Assembly (NCBI GenBank): GCA_902780935.1
Contig: CACZHP010000002.1
Coordinates: forward strand, 62,001-126,000
Source: an uncultured Bacteroidia bacterium
Lineage (GTDB): Bacteria > Bacteroidota > Bacteroidia > Bacteroidales > UBA932
DNA: 64,000 bases
Direction of reading: 5' to 3'
Within the stretch, counting starts at the first letter, position 1. Every line of letters begins with the position of its first letter. The notes under the pieces were generated by a model. It worked only from the letters and a program-made list of their open reading frames with translations. It made no database searches and had not been told where the DNA came from. Both the position numbers and the translations under genes were made by a program. Positions 16,568-26,796 of this stretch are shown piece by piece.

Positions 16568-17780
16568 TGATCTGACGGATAAACGGAGTCAAGTAATTGT
16601 ACGCGATTGAAGCGATTGAAGAGAGCGGCTTGGTTATCAACAAGTTCGCTCTTTTTCCTTTCGTGATGGATCCCGCAATGTCGGACACTCCCATCGCATA
16701 GGCCGAGTTGAGGGTACAGGCGTTGAACGCCTGCTCGGGGGTAAGCCTCATCTTAATGCACCCGAGCGCCATGACGAACCGCATGTCACCGGAAGGGGAA
16801 GAGCCAGGATTATAATCCGACGCGAGGGCTATACCCAATCCGGAGTTTATGAAGTCCTTCGCTTTCCCGTATGGCAGACCAAGGAAAAAGGAAGATCCCG
16901 GAAGCATAGTCGGCATTGTCAAGCTCCCTTCAAGAGCCTCGATCTCCGCCTCGCCTGTCCTTTCAAGGTGATCGACTGAGAGCGCACCATGTGCGACTCC
17001 CACTTGGACACCCCCTGAACAGGAGAGTTCATTGGCGTGTATTTTCGGAATAAGTCCGTGATTTACACCTGTTTCCAGAATGCGGGCCGTTTGTTCTGGG
17101 GTGAAAAAACCCTCGTCACAGAAAACGTCCACATATTCAGCCAGTCCCTGTGAAGCCACGGCCGGGATCATCTCCTCACATACGAGGTCGACATACTCCT
17201 CCTGCCTTCCGGAAAATGCCCTGCCGACAGCGTGCGCTCCGAGAAACGTTGATTTGATGATTGCGGGAGAAGTCTCCTTGACCCTCTTTATCACCCTCAG
17301 CATCTTGAGCTCGTCCTCCGTAGTGAGTCCATACCCGCTTTTGATCTCAATGGCTCCGGTGCCTTTTCCGATCATTTCCCGGACTCTTTCCATCGTCTGG
17401 GAATAAAGGTCATCCTCGGAAGTGGCATGCAGCAGGTCGGCGGAGTTGAGGATGCCGCCACCCCTTGCGGCAATCTCCTCATAACTCAACCCATTGATCT
17501 TGTCTATGAATTCCTGTTCCCTGGAGCCGGCGTAGCAGATGTGGGTGTGGGCGTCGCAGAACATGGGCATGACCATGCCTCCAACTGCATCTATCACCTC
17601 GTCTGAGGAACCGACCTCGGGACATTCTGAGCTATGTCCGAAATCCTTGATCGTATCTCCCTCTATCGTGAGGTATGCGTCCCGGATGGAGGCGACCTCA
17701 TTCATCCGGGCCCCAACCTTGCGTCGCACCTCGGGGGGGACGATACCGACAAGACTGCCTATATTCTTGATTATCCTCAT
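16560..17780 (-). CDS. hutI: Imidazolonepropionase
   Basis: A 406-residue cytoplasmic amidohydrolase that opens 4-imidazolone-5-propionate to N-formimino-glutamate, the third step of histidine breakdown. CDAHTHICYAGSR near residue 75 supplies metal ligands, followed by ARGGGI, GAIEIKSGYGL, FLGAHA, IHANELS and ALASDYNPGSSPS, all in family order. It overlaps hutH by 4 bases and is the last gene of the operon. Its 3' end overlaps the convergent barrel gene by 8 bases. Confidence 0.97.
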   Translation of the reverse strand: MRIIKNIGSLVGIVPPEVRRKVGARMNEVASIRDAYLTIEGDTIKDFGHSSECPEVGSSDEVIDAVGGMVMPMFCDAHTHICYAGSREQEFIDKINGLSYEEIAARGGGILNSADLLHATSEDDLYSQTMERVREMIGKGTGAIEIKSGYGLTTEDELKMLRVIKRVKETSPAIIKSTFLGAHAVGRAFSGRQEEYVDLVCEEMIPAVASQGLAEYVDVFCDEGFFTPEQTARILETGVNHGLIPKIHANELSCSGGVQVGVAHGALSVDHLERTGEAEIEALEGSLTMPTMLPGSSFFLGLPYGKAKDFINSGLGIALASDYNPGSSPSGDMRFVMALGCIKMRLTPEQAFNACTLNSAYAMGVSDIAGSITKGKRANLLITKPLSSIASIAYNYLTPFIRQIII

Positions 17781-19258
17781 CTTATGAATTCGATGGACTT
17801 CATTATCAACGGGTGCATGTACACGTCGTTCTCAATGAAGGGAACCGTCTTCCTGTACTCATCGAATATGCTTTCAATGGCCTGAGAAGATTTGGCTCCT
17901 GTCTCGCGATGCCTGAAATCCAGTGCCTGGGCGGCGTTGAAAAGCTCGATAGCCAGCACCGTCTCGCAGTTCTCCACAACCCTGACGAGCTTCGTGGCGG
18001 AGTTGGATCCCATGCTGACATGATCTTCCTGTCCTTGTGAAGACGGAATCGAATCTACCGAGGCCGGCCAGCAAAGGCCCTTGTTCTGGCTGACAATCGA
18101 GGCGGCGGTGTATTGCGGGATCATGAACCCGCTGTTGAGTCCAGGATTGGCTACCAGGAACTTAGGCAGGCCTCTCTGGCCCGAGATGAGTCGGAATACT
18201 CTTCTTTCTGAAATATTCGCCAGCTCACTCATCGCGATCGCGAGTGTGTCCATCGGGATGGCGATAGGCTCTCCGTGGAAGTTGCCGGCGGAGATGATTA
18301 TGTCCTCGTCCGGGAATATGTTCGGGTTGTCGGTGGCGGAGTTGATCTCATTCTCGATGACAGACTCCACGTAGCGGCAGTTGTCCTTGACGGCTCCATG
18401 CACCTGCGGGATGCACCTGAATGAATATGGATCCTGTACATGCTCCTTGTGGCGCCCCATCAGCTCGCTGCCCTCAAGAAGCCTCATGAAACGGTCGGCG
18501 GTATCGATCTGGCCCCTGTGAGGCCTCAGGACGTGGGTCAAGGGAAGGAAAGGCTCGATCCTTCCGTCATACGCCTCCAGGGACATGGCCGCTATTTTGT
18601 CCGCCCATTCGGACAGCCTGTGGCATTGGATCAGGCACCAGATGGCGTGCGCACTCATGAACTGGGTTCCGTTCAGAAGGGCAAGACCTTCCTTTGACTG
18701 CAGGGTGATCGGCTCCCATCCCATTTCCTTCCAAACCTCGGTGCTTGGCCTTATCCGGCCTTTGTAAAGCACCTCTCCAAGGCCGATCAACGGGAGGCTC
18801 ATGTGGGCCAGGGGAGCGAGATCCCCGGACGCTCCGAGCGATCCCTGCTGATACACAACAGGGAGGATGTCGTTGTTGAACATGTCCAGAAGCCGTTGGA
18901 CTGTAACGACTTGAGCTCCGGAATGACCATAGGAGAGGGACTGGGCTTTCAGCAGCAGCATTAGCCTCACAATCTCAGGACGGACAGTCTCTCCTGTGCC
19001 GCAGGCGTGGCTCACGACCAGGTTGTACTGCAGCTGGGAAAGCTGGTCCGTGGGAATCGTGACGTTGTAGAGCGAGCCAAAACCAGTAGTGATCCCATAG
19101 ACAGGACGGCTGATGTCCTCCATCTTGCTGTCCAGGTAGGAGCGGCATTTTTCTATGGCCGCCTTCGCCTCGGAGCCGAGTTCGAGTCTCTCATGGTTGT
19201 TAAGGATGTCCTTCAGCCTCTGGAGGCTGAGGTGGTCTTTCGAGATGATATGTGTCAT
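17777..19258 (-). CDS. hutH: Histidine ammonia-lyase
   Basis: A 493-residue cytoplasmic enzyme that removes ammonia from histidine to give urocanate. Residues 138-150 read QGSLGASGDLAPL; Ala143-Ser144-Gly145 cyclise to the MIO cofactor. YGITTGFG near residue 54, GHSGAQVV and GNFHGEP are further family motifs, and the length is usual. The start overlaps the stop of hutU by one base, and hutI follows with a 4-base overlap. Confidence 0.97.
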   Translation of the reverse strand: MTHIISKDHLSLQRLKDILNNHERLELGSEAKAAIEKCRSYLDSKMEDISRPVYGITTGFGSLYNVTIPTDQLSQLQYNLVVSHACGTGETVRPEIVRLMLLLKAQSLSYGHSGAQVVTVQRLLDMFNNDILPVVYQQGSLGASGDLAPLAHMSLPLIGLGEVLYKGRIRPSTEVWKEMGWEPITLQSKEGLALLNGTQFMSAHAIWCLIQCHRLSEWADKIAAMSLEAYDGRIEPFLPLTHVLRPHRGQIDTADRFMRLLEGSELMGRHKEHVQDPYSFRCIPQVHGAVKDNCRYVESVIENEINSATDNPNIFPDEDIIISAGNFHGEPIAIPMDTLAIAMSELANISERRVFRLISGQRGLPKFLVANPGLNSGFMIPQYTAASIVSQNKGLCWPASVDSIPSSQGQEDHVSMGSNSATKLVRVVENCETVLAIELFNAAQALDFRHRETGAKSSQAIESIFDEYRKTVPFIENDVYMHPLIMKSIEFIR

Positions 19259-21285
19259 TATTCTTCCAAAGCTTTAGTGATCAACGAATCATCTGTTAAG
19301 TTCGGAACTGTGACTTGAAGGCCCGGGGTGCGGCCCATTTCTCTTAAAATGGCGCTTCTGGCTCCTTCATTCCTGGCCCAGGAGCGGCGTGCGATGCCGT
19401 TGTTGACATCCCAGAACAGCATCTGGCGTATGTGGCGGGCGGAATCTTCGGAGCCGTCTATGACCATTCCGAAGCCTCCATTGATCACCTCGCCCCAGCC
19501 GACTCCGCCGCCGTTGTGGATGGAGACCCAGGTGGCTCCGCGGAAGGAGTCGCCGATGACATTCTGGATCGCCATGTCGGCCGTGAAGGAGGACCCGTCG
19601 TAGATGTTGGACGTCTCCCGGAATGGGGAATCGGTTCCGGAGACGTCGTGGTGATCCCTTCCGAGGACTATCGGCCCTGAGATCTCACCTTTGGCTATCG
19701 CCTCGTTGAAGGCGAGGGCTATATTGGTCCTTCCCTCGCAGTCGGCGTAAAGGATCCTGGCCTGGGACCCGACAACCAGGTGGTTGCGACCGGCCTCCTC
19801 AATCCAGTGGATATTGTCACGGAGCTGGCCCTGAATAACTTCCGGGGCGGTTTCCGCCTCCTTGGAGAGGATCCTGACGGCAATCTCATCGCTCTTGGCC
19901 AGATCCTTGGGATCTTCGCTCATGCAGACCCAGCGGAACGGACCGAAACCATAGTCGAAGTACAGGGGACCCATGATGTCCTGTACGTATGAGGGATATC
20001 GGAAGCCTCCGCCAGGGGCTAGGATATCGGCGCCAGCCCTGGAGGACTCCAGAAGGAAAGCGTTGCCGTAGTCGAAGAAGTACATTCCTCTGTCCGAGAG
20101 CTTGTTGATGGCGGCAACTTGCCTTCTCAAGGAAGCCCTGACGGCCTCTTTGAAGCGTTCCGGATCCTCTGCCATCATCCTCTTGGACTCCTCCAGGCTA
20201 AGGCCGGCGGGGTAATAACCTCCGGCCCAAGGGTTGTGGAGCGAGGTCTGGTCGGAGCCGAGATCGACCCTGATGTCCTCTGAGGCCAGTCTTTCCCAAA
20301 GATCGACCACATTGCCGACATAGGCGAGCGAGACCACCTCCTTGCCGCTGACGGCCTTCCGGATTCTTGGGATAAGCTCATCGAGATCATCGTGAAGCTC
20401 ATCGACCCAACCTTGCTCGAAACGCTTTCTGGCTGCGAGGGGATTGATCTCGGCGGTCACGCTGACCACTCCGGCTATATTGCCAGCCTTCGGTTGCGCT
20501 CCCGACATCCCGCCGAGTCCGGCGGTCACGAAAAGCATTCCTTTCATGTTCTCGGAAGTTCCCGGAATATTCTTGACTTTCAGTTGTTTCCGAGCGGCAT
20601 TCATGACAGTGATAGTCGTGCCGTGGACTATTCCCTGCGGGCCGATGTACATGTAGGATCCGGCGGTCATCTGGCCGTACTGCGAAACCCCCATGGCATT
20701 GAACCGCTCCCAGTCATCCTGGCTGGAATAGTTGGGGATAACCATCCCGTTGGTGACCACGACCCTCGGAGCGTCCTTGTGGCTGGGGAACAGACCCATC
20801 GGATGGCCGGAATACATTGCCAGCGTCTGCTCGTCTGTCATTGTGGCGAGGTACTTCATCGTCAGCCTGTACTGGGCCCAGTTCTGGAATATGGCTCCGT
20901 TACCACCATAGATGATCAGCTCGTGGGGGTGCTGGGCGACTCTCGGATCCAGGTTGTTCTGGATCATGGCCATGATCGCGGCCGCCTGGCGGGACTTTGC
21001 CGGATACTCGCCAACAGGCCTGGCGTACATCTCGTACGACGGGCGGAAACGGTACATGTAGATGCGGCCATAGTCTTTCAGCTCCTTGGCGAACTCCGGA
21101 GCCAGCTCGGCATGGAACTTCTCCGGGAAGTAACGAAGGGCGTTTTTCAGGGCTAGCTCCTTTTGCTCTTTCGTAAGTATGTCCTTGCGTTTGGGAGCGT
21201 GGTTGATTTCTTTGTCGTATGGTTTCGGCTCGGGAAGCCGGTCATGCGGAATCCCGGCGAGAATCTCTTCCTGAAACTTATCCAT
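19258..21285 (-). CDS. hutU: Urocanate hydratase
   Basis: A 675-residue cytoplasmic NAD-dependent enzyme that hydrates urocanate to 4-imidazolone-5-propionate. Features include YGGNGAIFQNWAQYRLTM, the glycine-rich FVTAGLGGMSGAQPKAGN, GRDHHDVSGTDSPFRETS and HNGGGVGWGEVINGGFGM. It is longer than the roughly 555-residue proteobacterial form and belongs to the long type found in Bacteroidota. It overlaps ftcD by 8 bases. Confidence 0.95.
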   Translation of the reverse strand: MDKFQEEILAGIPHDRLPEPKPYDKEINHAPKRKDILTKEQKELALKNALRYFPEKFHAELAPEFAKELKDYGRIYMYRFRPSYEMYARPVGEYPAKSRQAAAIMAMIQNNLDPRVAQHPHELIIYGGNGAIFQNWAQYRLTMKYLATMTDEQTLAMYSGHPMGLFPSHKDAPRVVVTNGMVIPNYSSQDDWERFNAMGVSQYGQMTAGSYMYIGPQGIVHGTTITVMNAARKQLKVKNIPGTSENMKGMLFVTAGLGGMSGAQPKAGNIAGVVSVTAEINPLAARKRFEQGWVDELHDDLDELIPRIRKAVSGKEVVSLAYVGNVVDLWERLASEDIRVDLGSDQTSLHNPWAGGYYPAGLSLEESKRMMAEDPERFKEAVRASLRRQVAAINKLSDRGMYFFDYGNAFLLESSRAGADILAPGGGFRYPSYVQDIMGPLYFDYGFGPFRWVCMSEDPKDLAKSDEIAVRILSKEAETAPEVIQGQLRDNIHWIEEAGRNHLVVGSQARILYADCEGRTNIALAFNEAIAKGEISGPIVLGRDHHDVSGTDSPFRETSNIYDGSSFTADMAIQNVIGDSFRGATWVSIHNGGGVGWGEVINGGFGMVIDGSEDSARHIRQMLFWDVNNGIARRSWARNEGARSAILREMGRTPGLQVTVPNLTDDSLITKALEE

Positions 21286-22987
21286 CTATTTTGCTGTTAA
21301 CGATTTCCAGAATTTCTCGTTCTTCAGTAACTGCTTTTGCGGCAATCTCCCTGGCATCGGCAATAAGCTCTGCGGCCTTGGCCTGGTCCTTAAGCCCGAC
21401 AGCGTTGATCTTGACATTGAGGCAGGCTCCAAGCACTGCGCTTCTCGCGGCCAACGCACCTACTCCGGCATCAGAAACGGAATTGGGATTCCCTTCAGAG
21501 GCCATCGCCCGGGCGATCTCAAATACTTTCAAAGATGCCTTCATAGTCCGTAATGGTACTTGAGACGCATAGAGAGTCGCATCCTCGATGGCCTGGTCTC
21601 TCGCGGCCTTCTCCTCATCGGTGCCTTTAGGGAGACCGAACGCGGCCATAATCTTGTCGAAGGCCGCAGTGTCCTCATCCACCAGGCCTACCAGTTCATC
21701 CATAACGGCTTGACCCTTCTCTGCCCAGTCCGAAAACTCTTTCCAGCGGTCGTCCCATCCTCTCTTGTGGGCGGAGAGATTGGCCACCATGGTCCCGAGG
21801 GCAGCTCCTAGAGCTCCCATGTAAGCCGAGATGGATCCACCGCCCGGGGCGGGGGACTCGGAAGCTGTCTCGGAAGCGAACCCCTTCAGAGTCATCCTGA
21901 CAAGCCTTTCATGCAGAGCCACTTCCGCCGGATCCTCCATCAGATACTCAATAACCTTTTCCTTTGGATTGAACGGCCTGAGGTCGTTGAGGCTCATGGA
22001 TTTGACGGCTATCTTCATGATCTCCTCGTCGGAGATGCCGAGAGACCGCCGCTGTTTCTCCAGATAATACTTTCCGGCGTCCATCAGCACCCTCTTCGGA
22101 ACAAGACCGACTATCTCTGTGCCTGTTACTTTCAGTCCCCTGGCGGCAGCCGCCCTGCAGACTTCCTCGTAAGCGAGATGAAGGGGAGTGGCCTCGATGT
22201 CGGTGATATTCATCGAGACTTGGGCGATCCCATATTCATCGATGTACCAGCCGATCGCCTTGCAACCCTTGAGGGTGCCGGGGATCCAGATCTGGTTCCC
22301 GTCGGCGTCTTTTAGAAGCTTTCCGGTAAGGGATCCTCCTTCCCGCGCTTTGCGCCCCTTCTCCCTCACATCGAAGGCCACCGCCATCGCCCTGCGGGTC
22401 GAGGTGGTGTTGAGGTTGAAATTGACGGCGACAAGGAAGTTCCTGGCTCCTACGTTGATAGCCCCGCACCGGGCCACGGTCTCGTTAAACTCCTTTGGAC
22501 TGAAATCAGGCCTTCTCTCAGGATCCGCTATCTTCTCCGGAAGGGCCTCATACTCTCCGGAACGGCAGACAGCCAGGTTTTTGCGCTCAGGCTTGAAAGC
22601 CGCGGCCTCGTAGCAATAGCAGGGGATGCCGAGTACCTTGAATATCCTTTCGGCAAGTCCCCTGGCCAGCACTGCGCATTCCTCAAGGGTTATTCCCGAG
22701 ACAGGGACCAGAGGCAGCACGTCGCAACCTCCGGAACGGGGATGAGCCCCGTGGTGCTTCCTCATGTCTATAACTTCGCCGGATTTCCTCACGCCCTGGA
22801 AAGCAGCCTCCAGGACCGCCTCAGGTTCCCCGACAAAGGTCACCACCGTACGGTTGGTGGCCTCGCCCGGGTCAACATTCAGGACTTTCACTCCTTCAAC
22901 TGACGCTATCGCCTTCACAATCTGGTCGATAACGCCTTTGTCACGCCCCTCGCTGAAATTGGGCACACACTCGATGATTTGTCTCAT
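21278..22987 (-). CDS. ftcD: Bifunctional glutamate formimidoyltransferase/cyclodeaminase
   Basis: A 569-residue cytoplasmic protein with both halves of the FTCD enzyme. Residues 1 to about 300 (IECVPNFSEGRD, HHGAHPRSGGCDVLPLVPV, GCKAIGWYIDEYG) transfer the formimino group of N-formimino-glutamate to tetrahydrofolate. The C-terminal part from about residue 365 (SETASESPAPGGGSISAYMG) is the cyclodeaminase that releases ammonia and gives methenyl-tetrahydrofolate. This explains the absence of hutG or a separate fchA in the cluster: histidine carbon goes to glutamate and the one-carbon pool. Confidence 0.95.
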   Translation of the reverse strand: MRQIIECVPNFSEGRDKGVIDQIVKAIASVEGVKVLNVDPGEATNRTVVTFVGEPEAVLEAAFQGVRKSGEVIDMRKHHGAHPRSGGCDVLPLVPVSGITLEECAVLARGLAERIFKVLGIPCYCYEAAAFKPERKNLAVCRSGEYEALPEKIADPERRPDFSPKEFNETVARCGAINVGARNFLVAVNFNLNTTSTRRAMAVAFDVREKGRKAREGGSLTGKLLKDADGNQIWIPGTLKGCKAIGWYIDEYGIAQVSMNITDIEATPLHLAYEEVCRAAAARGLKVTGTEIVGLVPKRVLMDAGKYYLEKQRRSLGISDEEIMKIAVKSMSLNDLRPFNPKEKVIEYLMEDPAEVALHERLVRMTLKGFASETASESPAPGGGSISAYMGALGAALGTMVANLSAHKRGWDDRWKEFSDWAEKGQAVMDELVGLVDEDTAAFDKIMAAFGLPKGTDEEKAARDQAIEDATLYASQVPLRTMKASLKVFEIARAMASEGNPNSVSDAGVGALAARSAVLGACLNVKINAVGLKDQAKAAELIADAREIAAKAVTEEREILEIVNSKIDG

Positions 22988-23002
22988 TATGGTTTAGTGT
23001 TA

Positions 23003-24142
23003 TTATATGATCAGGTAAAGCAGAACTATCGTCCAGTGGGCGACGATCGCCGCGACAAGACCTCCTACCGTGTGGGAGAGGATTGCCTTGCCGGTGAGCT
23101 CACGGTAGCCCAGGGAGTCCAGCATCGCCGTGTGGGTGCTCAGGAAGCCGCTCCAGCACATCCCGATAGCGGTGAAGACCGCTATGGCGTTTCCGTCGAT
23201 CCACCCTTGTGCCGCGAAATTGGGGACCAAGCTCAAAGCCGCTCCAACGGCTCCGAGGGCAGTGATCGGGAAAGCTATCTGGTGAGGATCCCCAAACCCG
23301 AACAGCCCCTTGAACAGCCAATCCACCTTGTTGGCGAGCCAGGGGAGTAGCTCGGTTCCCTGATAGGCTGCTCCGGTGTAAGCTCCAGCATTGTCTGGCC
23401 CAAAAGTCAGCACCATCACCAGGGTCGAGATTATGAGGACTCCCGGAATAATCGCCAAACCGACTTCGACCCCGTTCTTACCGCCGTCCAAAAGGGCGTT
23501 GAGGGTCCTCAGAAACACGCTTTTCTCCTCGACATGCTCCGGCTCGGCATTGATGGCCTCAAGTTCCTCGTCGCTGACGACATCCTCATCTTTGTAGGCC
23601 GGATAAGCCTTGATGACGAAGTGCTGCATCAGCCTTGTGGTTACGACACAGCCGGCTATGGCACCGAAAAGACCGACAAGAGGCTCCATGAAATACCCCT
23701 GGCTGATCATGAATATTATCACGATCAGTCCCATTCCGAAAGCGGTTCCGAAGTTGGTGAGGGAGATGTACTGGTATTTCTTGAAATAGCTGGCGAAACG
23801 CTTGTCCTTGGTGAGGGTAATGATCGCCGGGTTGTCCGAAAGGAAGGTCATGACGGCTCCGAGAGAAGCTACACCAGGGAGATTGAATATCGGTCTCATT
23901 AGCGGGCGCAGCAGTTTCTCGATGAGATCAACAACTCCGAACTCCACGAACAGCTTTCCGAGCGCTCCGGTGATCACGCATATCCCCATAAGGTAGAATA
24001 CGGTGTTCAAGAGCAGATCATGGGCCGTCCGCATGATGGTGTTGAGCATGTTGGCGGCTCCCATCACAATTCCCATGTAGGTGAAGAGTCCAACGACAAT
24101 CGTGAGGCACACAATGGCCGACACTGTACGGTTTCTTTTCAT
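23003..24142 (-). CDS. Nucleoside-recognition (GATE) domain membrane protein, possible transporter
   Basis: A 379-residue integral membrane protein with about nine hydrophobic segments. The N-terminal part contains GALGKLFVEFGVVDLIEKLLRPLMRPIFNLPG followed by MTFLSDNPAIITLTKDKRFASYFKKYQ, typical of the CD0519/YjiH-like proteins annotated with a GATE domain. The residues after about 190 form an acidic cytoplasmic linker, and the C-terminal half has FGFGDPHQIAFPITALGAVGA. It is 15 bases upstream of ftcD, so histidine, urocanate or a peptide-derived metabolite is a plausible substrate; this is inference only. Confidence 0.75.
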   Translation of the reverse strand: MKRNRTVSAIVCLTIVVGLFTYMGIVMGAANMLNTIMRTAHDLLLNTVFYLMGICVITGALGKLFVEFGVVDLIEKLLRPLMRPIFNLPGVASLGAVMTFLSDNPAIITLTKDKRFASYFKKYQYISLTNFGTAFGMGLIVIIFMISQGYFMEPLVGLFGAIAGCVVTTRLMQHFVIKAYPAYKDEDVVSDEELEAINAEPEHVEEKSVFLRTLNALLDGGKNGVEVGLAIIPGVLIISTLVMVLTFGPDNAGAYTGAAYQGTELLPWLANKVDWLFKGLFGFGDPHQIAFPITALGAVGAALSLVPNFAAQGWIDGNAIAVFTAIGMCWSGFLSTHTAMLDSLGYRELTGKAILSHTVGGLVAAIVAHWTIVLLYLII

Positions 24143-24146
24143 ATCC

Positions 24147-25589
24147 TTACAAATACTCTATCTCAAAATCGTAATCCCATTGGCTGAAATAAAGGTTACC
24201 TCCTTCCCACTCGACCTCACCTCTCTGGAAATCCACCGTGTCGCTTCTGGGGTAATTCTTGACAGGGGAGAATTCCCTGCCATAATCATTGTTGACGATC
24301 AGCCTGTAGGGTTCAATACCGCCAAGAAAGAAATCGTCACCGTAAGGTGTCATACCGAAGCTCTGATCCACAGGCACCCAACCGAAACCCTCGAAATAAA
24401 GCTTTCCCCAATCGTGGAGATTCTTCGCTCCTGGGTGCATCATCAAGCCGCTCTCCCATCGTGCGGGAATACCCTTGTAGCGGCACATGGTAAGAAGAAG
24501 CAGGGTCTTCATTCCACAGTCTCCATGGCCTTCGGCTAAGACATATTCGGGAATATTCTCAATCGTGGAATACTCTCTGGCGGATGCCCAGGGGATGTTT
24601 TTGTCTATCCAGGTGAAGAAGGCCTTTGCCTGAAGGTAGGGATTGCCGATTCCGGCTGAGAGGGAATCGGCCAAGGCTTTTATCCTGTCGGTGAATATGA
24701 TATGCTTCTCTCGCTCGGAGGTGTATTCCTTGTAGTCCTCGGTCGTGTTGTCATAAGGCATCACCAATGCGGGAGCTATCGGGTGCCATTCCCCGTAGGA
24801 AGTGTACTCGAACACCTCGTAGAAGGTGACGTCTTTGTACCGGTTGGTCTTAGCCTCCATATAGAGGCTGCTGTGGGCGCAGGAGGGATCGGAGAAGATG
24901 ATCTTTTCCATCGGATATGCCACGCTGTCCACTCCCGCCTCGATGAATTTGATATCGGTCTGCCTGGGAACGTCTGCCCTTGGGTATGGCAGCCAGCATC
25001 TCAGGGTCTTTCCGGGCCTGAGGGTATTCACCGGCACCGTCAAAGAAAAGCGCACCCTCATCCTCTTCGGCAGGGCCAGGTACGGGTTTTCCGGCACGCC
25101 GATGTCTCCGGTCCGCGTCCATTCTCGCTTCGCTGCGGCTGAGTACGTCCCGGGGACATCGGCGCTGCCGTCAAGCCGACTAAGGACTTCGTCTTTGATG
25201 GCCGGGATTGTCACAGCGTCGATCTCCTCGTGACCTCCGGATGGTTGTCCGTCGATCAGTTCCTTCTTGGCCTTCATCTCCGGCACCAGCCTGAAAAGGT
25301 TGGGAGCGGCGTTGCGGAAATACATTGTCCGTTTTCCGATGACCATAGACTCCAACTTGCCCGACTCCGTCCAGGCATCGATTTGGGCGTCAGTGACATA
25401 GGGGTCATATTTCCGGATATAATCCTTCACTTCATCCCTTGTCTTGCAGAAATCGGTGGCAAGTCTTTGGCTGAGATCCCTGTCCCATGAGTATTTCTGT
25501 CGCAGATGTCTCGGAAGCCAGATATTGGCCGCCAGGGCAATCGCCACCATGGTCCAGAGAATAATCTCGCTGCGTTTCATTTTCGCCAT
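24147..25589 (-). CDS. Membrane-anchored transglutaminase-like protein
   Basis: A 480-residue protein with one N-terminal membrane segment (EIILWTMVAIALAANIWL) and an extracytoplasmic body. The transglutaminase-like triad is visible: Cys in EGHGDCGMKTLLLLTMC, His in AKNLHDWGKLYF and Asp in GFGWVPVDQSFG. Bacterial members act as cysteine proteases or amidases on peptides. It lies 12 bases after the dipeptide epimerase gene and 4 before the GATE gene, so a role in peptide or muropeptide breakdown is a reasonable inference. ATG at 25580 is an alternative start. Confidence 0.85.
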   Translation of the reverse strand: MAKMKRSEIILWTMVAIALAANIWLPRHLRQKYSWDRDLSQRLATDFCKTRDEVKDYIRKYDPYVTDAQIDAWTESGKLESMVIGKRTMYFRNAAPNLFRLVPEMKAKKELIDGQPSGGHEEIDAVTIPAIKDEVLSRLDGSADVPGTYSAAAKREWTRTGDIGVPENPYLALPKRMRVRFSLTVPVNTLRPGKTLRCWLPYPRADVPRQTDIKFIEAGVDSVAYPMEKIIFSDPSCAHSSLYMEAKTNRYKDVTFYEVFEYTSYGEWHPIAPALVMPYDNTTEDYKEYTSEREKHIIFTDRIKALADSLSAGIGNPYLQAKAFFTWIDKNIPWASAREYSTIENIPEYVLAEGHGDCGMKTLLLLTMCRYKGIPARWESGLMMHPGAKNLHDWGKLYFEGFGWVPVDQSFGMTPYGDDFFLGGIEPYRLIVNNDYGREFSPVKNYPRSDTVDFQRGEVEWEGGNLYFSQWDYDFEIEYL

Positions 25590-25601
25590 AAGCCGGGCCT
25601 T

Positions 25602-26792
25602 TTATATTCCTAACTGTCCAAGCGGTTTTAGTCCGATTCCGGGCCTGTCCGGAAGGGTGATCTTGCCTTTCTCGACTATCATTCCTTCAAATAAGTCGTT
25701 GCTGATCAATAGGTTCCCATCGAGATCGGCGAAATCCACAATGGGGGAGAGCTGGGCCGCCGCGGACACCGCGCACGAGGTCTCTGTCATGCAGCCTATC
25801 ATTACTTTCATCCCCTCAGCCCTGGCGTAGTTGGCCATCTTCCAGGCCTCCCGCATGCCGGTACACTTCATCAGTTTGATGTTGATTCCGGAATATGCTC
25901 CCTTGATCGCCGGGATGTCCTTCAAGCGCTGGATCGCTTCGTCGGCAAAGACCGGAAGCGGACTGTTCTCTGTGATCCATGCGTTTTCGTCGAGCATTTC
26001 CTTCGGCATCGGCTGCTCGACCATGACGACCCCATGCTCGGCGAGCCAATGGATCATCTCCAGGGCCTGTTTCTTGTCTTTCCAGCCCTGGTTGGCGTCC
26101 ACGGCTATCGGTAGGTCGGTGATCTCCCGGATAGTCTCGATCATCTCCTTGTCATTGTCCAGCCCGACCTTGACTTTCAGAATGTTGAACTTGTCGGCGC
26201 ATTCCTTTGTCTTTTCCCGGACGACCTCGGGAGTGTCGATCCCGATAGTGAAGGTCGTGTCGGGAGCCTTTGAAGGGTCAAGTCCCCAGATCCTGTACCA
26301 GGGCTGTCCCAGCAGTTTCCCTACCAAGTCGTGAAGGGCGATGTCAACAGCCGCCTTGGCGGCTGTGTCTCCTTCGCTGAGACCGTCCACATATTCCAGG
26401 ATCCCATCGATCTGGAACGGATCCTTGAACCGCTCCAGATTCACTTTCTTGAGAAATGTGGAGACGGTTTCGACAGACTGGCCGAGATATGGCGGCATCG
26501 AGGCCTCACCGTACCCTGTGAAGCCGTCGTACTCGATCCTGACCTGAACGTCCGGCGTGGAAGTCCTTGAATATGAGGCGACTGTGAAAGTGTGGCGGAG
26601 TTGGAGCTCGTAGGGCTCGAAGCTCAGTTTCATCCTCGCCGGACCGGCTGTGTTGACGTGGTAGCCTTCCACGCTCGCCCCCACCGTTCTCTTCTTCACT
26701 TGCTGTACGGCGTAGGATGTGGCCGCCCCGACAGCCGCTCCGGCGACTGCCGAGGTGGCTGTCTTGATAAATTCCCTGCGGTTGAAGGGCAT
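25602..26792 (-). CDS. Dipeptide epimerase (L-Ala-D/L-Glu type, enolase superfamily) with Tat-like signal
   Basis: A 396-residue enolase-superfamily enzyme. The N-terminus NRREFIKTATSAVAGAAVG is a twin-arginine-type signal, so the protein is probably exported. Catalytic features are the KxK motif in ILKVKVGL, metal ligands in AVDANQGW, MVEQPMP and VFADEAIQ, and a later Lys in INIKLMKCTG, the arrangement of muconate-lactonizing-type dipeptide epimerases. These enzymes convert L-Ala-D-Glu from peptidoglycan to L-Ala-L-Glu. Its placement between a sugar kinase and a transglutaminase supports a wall-peptide or dipeptide substrate. Precise specificity is not shown. Confidence 0.85.
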   Translation of the reverse strand: MPFNRREFIKTATSAVAGAAVGAATSYAVQQVKKRTVGASVEGYHVNTAGPARMKLSFEPYELQLRHTFTVASYSRTSTPDVQVRIEYDGFTGYGEASMPPYLGQSVETVSTFLKKVNLERFKDPFQIDGILEYVDGLSEGDTAAKAAVDIALHDLVGKLLGQPWYRIWGLDPSKAPDTTFTIGIDTPEVVREKTKECADKFNILKVKVGLDNDKEMIETIREITDLPIAVDANQGWKDKKQALEMIHWLAEHGVVMVEQPMPKEMLDENAWITENSPLPVFADEAIQRLKDIPAIKGAYSGINIKLMKCTGMREAWKMANYARAEGMKVMIGCMTETSCAVSAAAQLSPIVDFADLDGNLLISNDLFEGMIVEKGKITLPDRPGIGLKPLGQLGI

Positions 26793-26796
26793 ATCC

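Noticed and set aside
20392..21156. A 254-codon plus-strand frame opposite hutU.
   Set aside because: It lies wholly inside a clear hutU gene and shows no motif.
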